A DNA stretch of 64,000 nt from Vespula vulgaris (taxonomy: Eukaryota > Arthropoda > Insecta > Hymenoptera > Vespidae): NCBI RefSeq assembly GCF_905475345.1, contig NC_066592.1:1122001-1186000 (forward strand), given 5' to 3'. The position numbers were made by a program, and so were the translations under genes. Under the pieces are notes generated by a model. That model searched no databases. It saw only the letters and a program-made list of their open reading frames with translations, and was not told the origin of the DNA. Below are positions 12,274 to 24,156 of the stretch, one piece after another (position 1 is the stretch's first letter; each line of letters begins with the position of its first letter).

Positions 12274-13031
12274 TTGTCGACTTGTCTCTTAGCTTTTCTT
12301 TTCGGGGTGTGAGAAAGAATGTCGTAGTTTGAGTAGCTTTTCGGTGGTAAGGGTCGGCTGTAAGGTGGGTGGTGTCGTCTCGATTCGAGATAAGGACGAG
12401 ATTGGAGCTTTTCTCAGTACCCAGGTCATTCGGCCACCTTACGACCTCGCGCCCTTAGCGTACCTCTTCGATGAGCTCTTCTTTTCAGTACCTAGGATGA
12501 GAATTTCTCTTCAGTGTCCTAGTCTCGAGTTGAGTACGATGGATTTTCAGTGAACGGAGGAGACCGTTATGGAAGATTCTTTACAGTTTCGAAGCAACTT
12601 TTCTTTTTTTTTTTTTATACTTCGATCTTATACATGTTAGAATTAATGAGAAAAAGAAGAAGAAAGAAAGAGGATGAAACTGCTATCTCGTATTTTTCAT
12701 TATTAAAAAGAATTACATGTAACTGCTCCATTACTTACAATCTCGACTTCGTAATATTGTACGAAACTATACCGCCCTGTCATCATTTTTGTTTCTTTTA
12801 CTTTTTTTTTTTTCTTTTTCTTTTTCTTCGAAAACACGAGACGGGCTATCGACGGGCCAGTCACCTCTCGCCAATAATCATTTACGGTCCATTACCTTCG
12901 CGATGATTCATCCCGAACAGAATACAGAAGAAAGTATCGTGAAAGGCGAGACTAGCCTTGGACGTTAATAATTCGACGAGGAGGAGAAGTAAATCATCGA
13001 GACTTCGTTTCACGCGCAATAACACCCTCGT

Positions 13032-13077
13032 AAAAAAAAGAGAAAGAGAGAGAGAGAGAGAGAAAGAGAAAGAGAAA
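13032..13077. repeat. (GA)n tract
   Basis: GA and GAAA units. Confidence 0.92.
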
Positions 13078-13388
13078 CAAAGTGAACCGAGAAGAAACGG
13101 AAAAGGAATTGACGAAGAATGAAGTATAGAAGGAGGATGGGGAAAAAATGTCGGAAAAACTAGAGGGGTCTCGAGTCCACGTGATTTGAGTTGGACTCAC
13201 GCATCAAACAATGCTCGCAATTACGATAGTCTGCAACTCACTCCTTCCCCTTCACCCTCTCACCCCCTTGCATAGCCACCCCCGTGATGCCTCGTAAATG
13301 TACCGTCTCATTTGCCAATATTGTCCCACTTTTATGCCACGTCGTTGATCGTCCTCGTACGTCCTTGCTATCTATCTCTGTCCAGCAT

Positions 13389-13417
13389 TCTCTCTCTCTC
13401 TCTCTCTCTCTCTTTCT
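13389..13417. repeat. (CT)n microsatellite
   Basis: Pure CT run with a terminal TTTC. Confidence 0.94.
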
Positions 13418-13583
13418 GTTTCGCACTGGTACGTGTATATGTATTAGTGTAGGTGCCACCATGTTCAACTCGATGGATCGATGACGACTTTTGTGTCGTG
13501 GTAACCATCCTAACAATACGATAGCTACGTGTTCGACTCGGTGTGACTGCATTGAAAGGGTTTGATCCCTATTGTCTTTTCGG

Positions 13584-13635
13584 ATTTTCTTTTCTTCTTT
13601 TTTTTCTTTTCTTTTTTTTTTTTTTTTTTTTTTTT
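13584..13635. repeat. T-rich tract with 24-base poly-T
   Basis: A TTTTC-rich tract ending in an uninterrupted T24 (13,612-13,635), the longest homopolymer I noticed in the window. Confidence 0.95.
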
Positions 13636-13640
13636 AAGAT

Positions 13641-15577
13641 AAAAATTTTCCCAAGACTCGTTATGTATTATCATCGTAGATAATGTCGATAAATTACGCA
13701 TACGTTTGAACAAATCGTTGCGTATCTTCGGAACGTTTCATTATTTTTATAAAAAGAAAAAAAGAAGAAATAGTCGAATATTCGTTGATTTAAAGAATTA
13801 AGAAAAATGGAGCTCGTGTACGGTTAAAAAAGTTGTTCGATTTATTCGGGAAACAGTATAAAAGGGATCGATTCGTTGTTGATGTCGAAAGATTTAAAAC
13901 TAACAAAAGAAGAATTACTTCGCGATCCTTTCGCGAAGAAAGAACTAATCGGTGAATCATGTTTGAAAGGAAAACTGCAATAACTATACGCGAAATACGT
14001 GGGACGATTCGTGAACCATCGTCATGGAGTCTTAAATCACGTAAACCGGCACAATATAACGCGCCTTTTCGCTTCCCCTATCGATAGTAATCCGGTGTAA
14101 CGAACAGATTACAATGGGCGACGTGTTTCACGAAAGGAACAACGTACTGCTGTTACTGCTGTTGCTGTTGCTGTTGCTATTGCTGTTGCTATTGCTGTTG
14201 CTGCCATGGCCGCTGCTACTACCACTCTTTGCGCTTTAATAAATCGACTTCGATATCGAAAGACTTACTTTCGACGATAAAAGTTCTTCACGGACGATCG
14301 CTCAGGGAAAGGAAGAACGAGATGAAGAAAGAGAGAATGAGAGATTATAGGAAGGGTTCTACGAAGGCTGCATAGATGAAATATTCTCGACTTCCTCTTC
14401 GTTATGAGACTAGTTTCGTGTCGTTTCATATTTCCCGACATATCGGACGAATTTATATATATGTATGTATGTATATATATGTGTATGCACACGTGTGTAT
14501 GTATCTCCATGTATCTGTGAAAATTTTCCTTCACATATTCTCCACATATATTCTCTTTTCACGTTCCATGTTCGTAGGAATTCTAAGAAGGTAGGTGAGA
14601 GCTTTGGTGCTACCGTTTACGGTCCATTAATATCACTTTAGTAAGTGGGAGTATATAGTCGGACGAAAGGCAATCTGTTTTCATCCGCTCGTCTCGAAGT
14701 TCTGAGAGAAGAGGTAAAAGAAGAGGAAGAAGTAGAAAAAGAAGAAAAGGGAAGATAGAGGAACGTAAAAGGAACCGAAGTAACCTCGAAAATACGAACG
14801 TATTCTCTTCTAGAACGGATGCAATAATTAAGGTGAATGTTCTCTCTCTCTCTCCCTCTTTCACTATCTCTCTAGATAGCAGTGTACTCTTGATACCGCG
14901 ATATAAGAACCATTAATTCCAGTCACATTAACGTTCTCACGCCATTTCGAGTTTCCTCCGTTTGCTCTGACTTTTACTCGTCAGAATATATCTCCAGTCG
15001 AATTTATATTTTCCTACTTCCTGAATATGAAATTTATTATTTGATTGTTAATGAAAGACAGGATTCGTTTTTCTAACTGGATAAATTTGCTTTCGTAATA
15101 TTTCTTCTTGTCTAAGTATCTAGATATTACCAATTTCAAGATAATTTCATTATTAAATATTTTTTTATCTTCTTTTTCTTTTCTTTTTTTTGATATTCCA
15201 TGAAATGTACTTTCCACGCAAACTTCTCTTAATCCTTCAAATGATTTTCGAAGAGAGAAGAAATTTTGTAAAATTGTTTCTATCGTCATAGTCGAATGAA
15301 CGTTCGAAAAGTTTAGAAAGACTTTATTGAAGATCTTCTCGTTGATCCGTGAAAGTAAAAGAGTCGAGGAATATATTAGTTTCGAGCAAGTAAGTCGACG
15401 TGCATCGCTTCGGATAATTCTCATGGAAGTTGTAGTTCTTCTTCAGGGAACATATACCTTTACTGGAATGAGTAGGTAGGATCGAGCGCATCAAAGACCG
15501 AATTCCAAGGGAAAACTGGTGCATGTGATTCCCTGCATCGATTCACACGCATACGTATATACATATATTATATATAT

Positions 15578-15608
<31 letters not shown>

Positions 15609-15999
15609 CATGTACGTAAGTATATACAGATCGCGTTGCATGAGAAGATCGGATGACACGACGTTGCGTACTTATTCTACCGTGATAAGCCGACGGATTA
15701 AGGCGAGGTTTCCTTGCAACGTTACCACCACGCCTCACGCTTCTCGATCCTATTAATTTTACTCGAGAATGGTGTCTCTAAGAGTGCTGATGTCTGACGA
15801 TCTATATACCTTTGGAATTTTACTTACTTTATCAATCGTGTGTTTCGAATAATGGGAGTTAGTTAAAGAATATTTTCAATCCAGATATCAGTATAATCAA
15901 AATGTTATATCAAAGCAACGAATTGATATTATCACGTATGAAAAATGATGAAAAGAGAATAAAAAAAAGTTTCAAGGATTTTCAATGGCCATTTCAGGA
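13641..15999. other. mostly unique AT-rich non-coding DNA
   Basis: Contains the TGT/TGC triplet repeat at 14,146-14,205 and TA/TG-rich tracts at 14,450-14,520 and 15,545-15,612. Frames on 15,014-15,524 (-) have no domain that I recognise. Confidence 0.75.
14146..14205. repeat. (TGCTGT)n hexanucleotide repeat
   Basis: Imperfect TGCTGT units with TTACTG and CTATTG variants. It would read as poly-Leu, Cys or Ala (+) or Gln (-) if translated, but the frames around it are short. Confidence 0.93.
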
Positions 16000-16490
16000 A
16001 TGATTCCATAGGGAACTCTTTGACGACGAAACCAAAAACGTCCGGGGAATAAACGAAGAACCAAAGCAATTCTCTGTTCTCCGCCCTTAGACGGAAAGAC
16101 TCGTTCACAGTATCGCACCAGCGGCAATATAAGTTGTCTCATTCGCGCAGAGGATTCTCAGGATGTTCTCGACTGGTAGATACAACAACGTGTCTGTCCA
16201 CCGTGCAGCGGAGAAACGTACATAGCTGGTAGTAGTAGTAACACGCTATCCATAAAAGTCAATGGCCCAGCGCGTTCTTCTCGCGTTGTTGTCTCTCGCA
16301 AATGCCAGATAAATGGCTCTCTGGGGTCTCAGCGACATCAACTAATACCCCTCTATAGCAATGGTTCCACCAGCCTGTATTCGACCCTTCCGATAGGTTT
16401 CCATACGTGGCCGCCAGGCTAGTAGCTACGTGGTACGTCGGTTAGTTCGATATCAATGTAGGAAACTGGACTATAGGGAGCAAAAGGGAA
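16000..16490. other. complex GC-balanced block, candidate conserved non-coding element
   Basis: About 490 bp with no microsatellite and base composition well above the surrounding AT level, stopping abruptly at the (GA)n run at 16,499. No long frame on either strand. Such islands in long insect introns are often enhancers, but nothing here proves it. Confidence 0.3.
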
Positions 16491-16494
16491 ATAT

Positions 16495-16498
<4 letters not shown>

Positions 16499-16538
<40 letters not shown>
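16499..16538. repeat. (GA)n microsatellite
   Basis: Pure GA for about 34 bp, then AAGAGA. Confidence 0.96.
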
Positions 16539-17230
16539 TGAGGAATATTCCAAAGGGTCGTATGCTGTGTGTTCACTCGCTAATATCGTAGGCGGATGAC
16601 TTATGGAAGCTGGAGTCTGCTTCTGCTCGGTTGGACCTTTTCGACAGGCACCTTCCTGGTAATACTTGGTCTGGGAGTTAGTCTCTACGCGCCTACTTTT
16701 AGCATCTACGGACTAGTCAGGGAATAGGGAACAGTAGTAGGATGCTGAGGAACAAGCGGGCGGGTAAAGGGACTGAATTTGTGTTGGGCGCGAGGACCAA
16801 CTAACGTCCCGTTGAAACGTGGATATATGTTCGTATTCGTTTCTGATTCGAATGCGAATGTCCCGAGACACAATGGAAATGTAATTTCGTTGCCCTTCGA
16901 AAGGCAAAGCGAGACCCTGGACATTGGCCATATCGAATTCTTCTGCGTCACTTGACGTGGGTCCGTTCCATCGACTCTTCTTCGCGAGGTTCTTAATCTT
17001 TTCGAGATACTTTTCTCTTTTTCTTTCTTTTTTCTTTTCTCTATTTTTAACACATCATTTGTTCGTTCTTCTATCAATTTTTGTATAAGAATGTTTTATT
17101 CTTGCCTTACGTTTCGAAGAATTTTTTTTTTTTAACGTTATTATCTACACGTTATCGAATAGAAACGAATCGAAAAATAAAATAGAAACAAAAAAAATCG
17201 AAGAATTTTGTCAAACTTTGCAATAACAAT

Positions 17231-17261
17231 TCCCTTTTCGAATATTCCCTTTTCGAAAAGG
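17231..17261. repeat. short tandem duplication ending in a palindrome
   Basis: TCCCTTTTCGAA is duplicated with a 16-bp period. The second copy forms the perfect 14-bp palindrome CCTTTTCGAAAAGG (17,248-17,261). It could be a binding site for a dimeric factor or simply chance. Confidence 0.5.
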
Positions 17262-18110
17262 TCGAAACACACACGTATACTTTTTTCCATACTCGCACGT
17301 GAAGGATTAATCGCTTCGCTGGGGACACGCGGGGCGAGCTTTTTCGCGCGAACGAGAAATTGTTTTCCACGTAGCTGGCGGATAACGCGGTACGATTTTT
17401 TTCCTCACAAAGGGGCGTACGAGATGGGCGAGACAAGGGGTGCGAGCCGTCCAATTGCTTCGCGGTCGAGTGCAATTCGAGTACCTCGCGCGACGCTTGA
17501 AAATTATCGAGAACCATTGAGAGGTGTCTATATAATATATATATATATACATATACACACACATGTATAGTGAACTCGATGAACGAGTTTAATTTTTCGA
17601 GAGGCCCGTTTTTCTTTCATTACTCTTTTTTCGTTTTTTTTTTTTTTTTTTACATTCATCGATCAAGACAAGAAAAATCAGTTGAAAAAGTTACTAATCG
17701 ATATTTTTTTTGTTTTCTATTTTTTTTGTTCTCCATAAGGACTGTTTCGATCATTTAGATTTATGGTAAACATCTCCAAACAATTGTTTGATTTCTTTTC
17801 ACGAAATTCACAAATTTATATATTATACTTCTGAATACTTCTGTAACATCATAAGATCTCATCCCCCATAGTATTCAACAACTTTTATTCGTCCTTCTAT
17901 CCATTCTTCCATTGAAACTCGGCTGCGCGTGGCCACGATGTTGTACCTAAATTACTCGAATTCCACGTTCCATGGAACTTCTCTTTTCATTCTTCTTTCT
18001 CTTTCTGTCGAGAAATAGACAGAAATAGGCTAGTACAGGATGGTTGATTCGAGTATACCACTGTGACCTTCGTTTTTGAGTAGGAAGAGTAGGAAAAGAG
18101 GAAAAAGATA

Positions 18111-18174
18111 GAAGAAGAAGAAGAAAAAAAGAAAGAAAGAAAGAAAGAAAGAAAAGAAAAAGAAAAAGAAGAAA
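18111..18174. repeat. (GAA)n/(GAAA)n tract
   Basis: Purine tract of GAA then GAAA units. Confidence 0.93.
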
Positions 18175-18281
18175 GTCGCCATTGTACTACTCGAAATATC
18201 TTGATGATGTTTGCCAAGGTCTCCAGACGATGAGTAACAACTTCAATATGGCGATTTTGCCCTTTTCCATCCCTTCGACCT

Positions 18282-18309
18282 CACCACCACCACCATCACC
18301 ACCACCATG
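18282..18309. repeat. (CAC/CAT)n triplet repeat
   Basis: CACCAC triplets with a few CAT units. Confidence 0.9.
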
Positions 18310-19482
18310 AAAACTATCACCCTTTTCTCTTTCTCTCTTTCTATCTGAGGTCGTACATACTTCACTGACCCCAAAGGGAGAGTCTAACCCCTCGATGCCG
18401 ACGTAACTGGCCATCGTAATGGCTTCTGATTGAAATCTTACTATTAGTGATTTCTAGGTTTCCTTTCCAATCGCAATTCGGACACGTTTGAAAATTGCTA
18501 CTCGTTTACCTACGTTATACTCTATCTATTCTCACCTATTATGATTAAGCGTATTATATATGTATATGTGTATATGTATTGTGTATGTGTGTGTGTGTGT
18601 TTGCATATTTGTGCGTCTACGCGTATGAGTCGAAGAACAGAAGGGCTTTGTCCTTTGAAATTTTCAAGAGAAGATATGTTTTAACACAATGTAACGCGCC
18701 CTTTATCAAAAAGGAACTGACATGTTTGCATCATTGATGTATGGGCAGTGTTAAAATAGAGGGGCGGTAGGCTTTGTTCCAGCAAATTTTAGGACACTGG
18801 AATGGAATATATGACGTGGAAGAAGGGTCTGCGGTGTAATAGGAGAATTATATTATCCGTGGAGAATGGACGCCACGTGATTTCCACCTAAATTATGGAA
18901 ATTTCAAAATGTCCGTTTAATACATTTCTTTCTCGCTCTTTTTTTTTCTTTTCTCGTTTTTATTCCTTTTGTTGTATTTTTTAATTTAAATTTGACATAT
19001 ATATATATACGATATATTTTTTTTTCTTATGTAATATAAATTTTCAATAGACGAATCCGTAAAACGTTCAAGTGCTTCGAGACAAACACGTCGAACAGTA
19101 GTTGGTTCTTTGAACGAAATTGGAAAACAAGGCTTTTATATAGCGAGCGAACATGAAAACGAGGAGTTTTCTCTTTTTCGCTTTTCCTTTTTTCTTTTTC
19201 TTTCCCTTTTTCCTTGTTTTCTTTTCTATATATTTTATTTTTATTTTTTCTTTCTTTCTTTTTTTTTCTAACTCCCGAAAGTCCCACGTTCGTTCTCTTC
19301 TTCGAATATCGCGCTCTTATTTCCGTCGAGAAAACTTGTAAAATTCAAGCGTTCGGCTCCGACAAAAGAATAGCTTCCCCCCCTCTTTTTATCTTTCTCA
19401 TATACACACGAGAAAGTATTTCTAAAGTATGCGTATCTTATGTATGTGTATGTGTGTACGTGTGAAAAGAAAAAGATAGAAT

Positions 19483-19548
19483 GAGAGAGAGAGTGAGAGA
19501 GAGAGAGGGTGGAAGAGAAGGAGAGACAGAGAGAGAGAGAGAGAGAGT
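19483..19548. repeat. interrupted (GA)n microsatellite
   Basis: GA with GTGA, GGGT and GACA interruptions. Confidence 0.94.
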
Positions 19549-20989
19549 TCAAAGTTAGGCCGGTGAAATTGAACTTTACCGACCCTTTGGCGCTGCTGCC
19601 GTAACTATCGGAAATTGAACACGCATACTGGCAATCGCAAGAGCCACGCATACACACACGTACACGTCTCTACGGATAACGCATAGTTAAATGTATACGT
19701 CGGAAAATGACGGAACTCCGTACCGTTAACTTTCGGACTAACAGTAGAAAGCATCGAGACGTGCTTTGAAACGTTGTTATCAGTGATACGGCGTCTTTGA
19801 ACGAAAGGAAAAAAGAGAAAAAAAAATGTAAGAAAAATCCGGGCGGCCGCGAATTGAAAATTGAATTCGATTTCGAGTCTATATATATATAAAAAAAAAA
19901 GAGAGAGACAAGAAGAGGAAAGAAAAACATGGTTCGATCGATTGAGATCGTGAGAAAAGCAAAAAAAAAAAGAAATAAGTGAAAATTGACGTGTCAAAAT
20001 TTATTTTAATATCGAATGATAATTGATCGACGTGAAAAAAAATATTTCTATTTTTTCTTTTCTTCTTTTTTTTTTCACTGGTGGAAAGTTAAACGGTCCC
20101 GATATAAGATGTGGTACATAAATCTTTCAGGAAGCAAAGCCTTTTCCACTTTCGATAAGAAATAGCCTTTTGTACAGGGAATAAAATTCCTCTCATGGAC
20201 CATCCGGAATCGTAAAAACGAGCCATTTGATCGGCGTAAGTGCACCGGATAGGTTTTCCTTATCGTATACGTGCAGCCTACGAATGCATCGATGCGAATA
20301 TCGAAGGAGATTCTCTTTTCCTACTTCGCTGTACCAGCAAATTCTGATATATAACCATTGGCCAGTACTGAAATTATCTTGGCGAGCGACTCTTGATTCT
20401 CTTATCTCTTCCTCAGTTCTTCAAAAATTTTATTCCATTCAAATAAAGTGATAACATTGATCTCATTCGCATTGATATCATGATTACGTATGACGTAATT
20501 AGTTTAATTTCTCGTTCTGTTATCGTATTTAACGATTTCGAAATAATTTCTCTTAGAACGTGCCCTTTAAACCCTAGAGATATGCCTTAACTAATATAGC
20601 CGGTACTCGACGAACAATCAAGCGATACGAGATCATGAAACATAATTTATCAGATTATAGGTACTTAAGTACCGCGCGTAGAAAGCACTGGTACTCGAAA
20701 TATTCGAGCAAACAGAGCGTACATGTGTTTCAAGCGAATAACGAATGAGAAAATGAGGCTTGGACCGAGAGGGACGGAGGATACTATTAAATTGCCAGGA
20801 ACTGTATTCACTGCTGATGATAACCCTGCTAATCATATCGCTCTCATTGAGATCTCTCATGTTCTTTATTGAATCATTTATAGGAAAATATTGGTGACGG
20901 ATGATATTGGAGAAACGGTATTATCTTGATATCATCTCGTTAGGAATCTCGAATGGAATCGCCAAGCAACTTTACTAGCAGACGTTCTC

Positions 20990-22290
20990 GAAATCGACAG
21001 TTTTGTGATATGCCGCTTCCGTTGCCGAGATCTGAACAAGCTGGAGAGGAAGACTAGAACACGTATACACGCACCTCCTCATCCTCCTACACGCTTATCG
21101 TCCAGAGACGGATGCTCCATTATGTCCACATGCTCGACATGCCAGCCGCTTCAATTGAACCGTTCGCCAGATTACCCAATGACGCATAATGCTCACCCGC
21201 ATAGTCCTCCTCCACCATCATCGCTACCACGACTACCTCCTTCTCCTCCTCTTCGTCCTCTCACTCGCTCACGCACTCGCTCGCTCACTCACCACCTCCA
21301 CGACTCCCTTCCGCTATTTCGTCTCGCCCTCTCAGCGCTTGGTTGCAGGTATGCAGCTTCGCGGACTATTGTAGCCCTCGCAGTAATTCCGGACACGTAA
21401 AAGCAATTCCCGGAATCCCCTTCATTGTTATGCAATCACGTTTAGCCTTCTCCCCTCAGCGCGATCCGGTGCAAACCAAACGGGATCATAATTTCGTTGA
21501 GGAGACTCCTAATGCCTCTGTCCAGCTACTCGTGCCGGATCTCGTTCGTTCGACTCTGCTAAGTGTTCCAATGGAAGACTTTGATGTCTCGGTTTGTGTG
21601 TCTCGCATTCTTGGGGTTCACTTGTTCGAGAAGTAGATTAGCTACGTTCTTCGGGATAATGACATGCAAAGACCATTCATTCTACGTGTCCGACAGTTTC
21701 TAGTTAGTACTATTGTGTAGATTTGTTTTCCACGTCATCAGGATCGTTCTTAGCTCCGCTTATCTTTCTTTGACTCTAACGACTCTATTTATGAAAAATT
21801 CAAATATCTTTCTAATGAATCGTTTTATTCAAATCAAATCTGACGCGAAGACTCTGATAGTTAAATGCATTTAAATCGCATAGACATTCCAGGCAGTAAC
21901 TTGTAACGTCGGTTTCAAGAGAACTTTCCATGAAGCACGGCTGCCAGGTTCACACTCGGGACCACATTGTTTTGCTGCGAGGAAACTTGCAAGCTATTTA
22001 ACGCCTTGCTTAAACCGCTCAGCCATGCCGCAAGAACCTGCAAGCCGACATCCAGCCTTACCTTCCCTCTCTCGTTCTCTAACCTTCCCTTCTTATCTAT
22101 ATCTCTTACTCTCTTTCCAAGAGTACCGCCTACTTCGCTTAGTAGGCGACATGGTCCAACATGAAACTTTACGCCAACTTTACTTACATATTGTTCGCAA
22201 AATAAGGTAACCAAGAATTTAGGCCTTCTTCCGACCGATGAATGGATCGGATTTCGCTCACTATCGAACGTACGATGATGCAAATTTTAT
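20990..22290. other. complex block with C-rich tract, function unknown
   Basis: A 1.3-kb region of mostly unique sequence. At 21,190-21,310 a C/T-rich tract (CTCCTCCACC, CACTCGCTCG words) gives a proline- and serine-rich frame of 131 codons (21,005-21,400, +). The next frames (21,343-21,636, +; 21,915-22,283, -) show no recognisable domain. A junction TTGCAG|GTATGC at 21,348 looks ratchet-like, but the tract before it is only moderately pyrimidine-rich. I see no supported gene here. Confidence 0.3.
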
Positions 22291-23800
22291 TATTATATAT
22301 TATTACATTAATCATTTTGTAAAAGAAATAAAAAAAAGGAATCGTTTTACCTTAACTTTTTTTTTAGTATTTTTTATAAATGATCCATGATAATTCAGTT
22401 ATTTATTTCGTTTTGTGTAAATTACATTGAAGTTACCAATTTAATCATGAATCACTGGACGATTAACTCGAATCAAAAGGCGACTCACAGCCATCGTCCA
22501 TTGAAACCGCATGCTTTTCGTAGAATGTGAAAGTTTTTGGTTAGAAGTCGAGCGAATAGTTCGTGGGGGATTAATTCTGTTACTTACATACCACCTATCA
22601 CGTGCCACCCATTTCCAGCCATCTCTCCAAAGTCCAGTGATTAATGCTTTAGAATGACCACGCCCGAAGTGCAAGCACACCGTCTACGATATTTATAATC
22701 GGTCTTATACACTCTACTTCTCTCTCTCTCTCTCTCTCCCTCTTTCTCTTCTGTTCGTCCCAAGCTCTTTATCGCGAGACAATAAACCGGACATAAAGGA
22801 AGTAAAAGCCATAGATATGCTGCAATTGAGGTGAATAAGCGAATATATCTGTGTATATCATATGTGAGATAATACATAGCTAGGATTCCATATAGATCGT
22901 AAGTCTTTTATAAGGTTATTTATTTGATTTTTATCTTTTATTTCGAAGTAATAATAATTGCGAGTAGACGAGAGATATTCAATGAAATATACGTGTCAAA
23001 TATTTTAAAGAATTTTCTCTTGTTAATATATTTTAAACTATATATAATTAAATTTAAATATGAATGCCATAGTTGTATTATCAGAGATCGAATACTACTT
23101 TTCGTAAATTTGAAACACAAAGCTATAATAATAATAATAATTAATAAATTTTCTCGTCCGAATATCGGAGCGACCCCTTCCAAAGTATTAAAATTATCGA
23201 TCGAACGTTTCTGAATTAGGAAAACGTAACATGTGTTGTCCAGCCGTTGCACTGTTTACTTCCATGTAAGTATCCATGGTTAATTGCCTTTGGTCTCGTG
23301 ATGGAAACAAAGTAATTATGGAAAAGCCCTCTCGTCGAGGGAAAAGTATGCCTGTCGCTCGTCTCTTTCTAGGGCGTTCTATAAATAATTAATCATACCT
23401 TAAATATAGGGTGTCCGTTTGCTCGACGGCTCAACATGCAACACGCCATCACCATCATCGACGCTTCGCTAATTATCTCAAGGTCCTCATCACACTCGCA
23501 TGCTATCACGTATTATTTCCAAAATCGGTAATGTGCTTCGGTATCTGTGACTCAACGTTTCTAGAAACAAAGAATTTTATCTCTTTATGATCGATTTCAT
23601 TCAGATCTCGCGTGACTCTTTCTACGAATGGAATTGAAACAATACACTCGATCGATTAGAATTCAGATTAATGGGTCGATTGTATTGTTTCGAATAATTG
23701 ATTCTGCGATAACATTTGTAATTGACATAATGTCTAGAAGTGTTTCTTTTCTTTCCTTGTCATATACCATATATATAATATTGTATCATTAGGAAAACAT
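22291..23800. other. AT-rich unique DNA leading to ratchet point 1
   Basis: A CT run at 22,718-22,750; otherwise unique. A lone ATAGGGTGTCC word at about 23,407-23,417 resembles the end of a small DNA transposon, but I found no matching partner. No gene seen. Confidence 0.7.
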
Positions 23801-23839
23801 ATACTAATGATTTATATTTTTTTTATTTTTCAGGTAAGG
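23801..23839 (+). promoter_or_regulatory. recursive splice site (ratchet point) 1
   Basis: A complete 3' splice site runs directly into a 5' splice site, with no exon between them. A TACTAAT branch-point match lies at 23,802-23,808, with the likely branch A at 23,807. An almost pure T tract follows, with no intervening AG, ending in CAG at 23,831-23,833. The next bases, GTAAGG (23,834-23,839), match the donor consensus. The branch A is 26 nt from the acceptor G. In Drosophila, such AG|GT junctions in introns of tens of kilobases (for example Ubx) are used to remove the intron in segments. After the upstream exon joins here, a new 5' splice site is regenerated and no sequence is added to the mRNA. 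The call rests on the motif and on the absence of surrounding exons. It would imply a + strand host gene with exons outside the window. A chance match, or an ordinary acceptor of an unrecognised exon, remains possible. Confidence 0.72.
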
Positions 23840-23888
23840 GATCATACTGCGTCATTGTCCGATTAGTATATTCACGTTCCGAAATCGA
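23834..23888 (+). other. possible RS-exon downstream of ratchet point 1
   Basis: A consensus donor GTAAGT occurs at 23,889-23,894, so a 55-nt exon could be defined between the ratchet acceptor and this donor. Such cryptic RS-exons are known to help the spliceosome recognise a recursive acceptor by exon definition and are normally skipped in the final mRNA. Frame 1 has a TAG and frame 2 opens with TAA. Only frame 3 is open (beginning KGSYCVIV). Inclusion would therefore terminate two of the three reading frames. The base before the donor is A rather than the preferred G. This is inference from motif spacing only. Confidence 0.35.
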
Positions 23889-23980
23889 GTAAGTCTGAAA
23901 CGGATGTATTTGATTTTATTTTTTCATTATTTTATTTTCCAAGGAATAATATCGGTTTAAACAATATTGTTTATCCTGTA

Positions 23981-24112
23981 TTGTTAAATGCATTTATTTA
24001 TGGATACGTAGATTGTTTAGAATTAGTAGAAAAATATTAATTACTAAAATTTTTTACAACAAATTGTTTATAATAAATTGTTTATAACAAATTATCAAAT
24101 GCATACATTTAC

Positions 24113-24156
<44 letters not shown>

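Larger units (their letters stand above)
11161..13640. other. dense CT/GA low-complexity region
   Basis: Short GA runs at 11,217-11,240, 11,438-11,463 and 11,520-11,540, CT arrays at 11,868-11,930, 12,200-12,273 and 13,389-13,417, and a GA tract at 13,032-13,077. The unique segments 12,280-12,600 and 12,840-13,020 hold no supported gene. Confidence 0.8.
16539..20989. other. non-coding DNA with scattered low-complexity tracts
   Basis: Includes poly-T at 17,634-17,651, GAA/GAAA tract 18,111-18,174, CAC/CAT repeat 18,282-18,309, TG-rich tract 18,555-18,602, T-rich tract 19,180-19,270 and GA array 19,483-19,548. The rest is unique AT-rich sequence with no supported gene. Confidence 0.75.

Noticed and set aside
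23405..23420. ATAGGGTGTCC word resembling a transposon end
   Set aside because: No inverted partner found within several hundred bases on either side.
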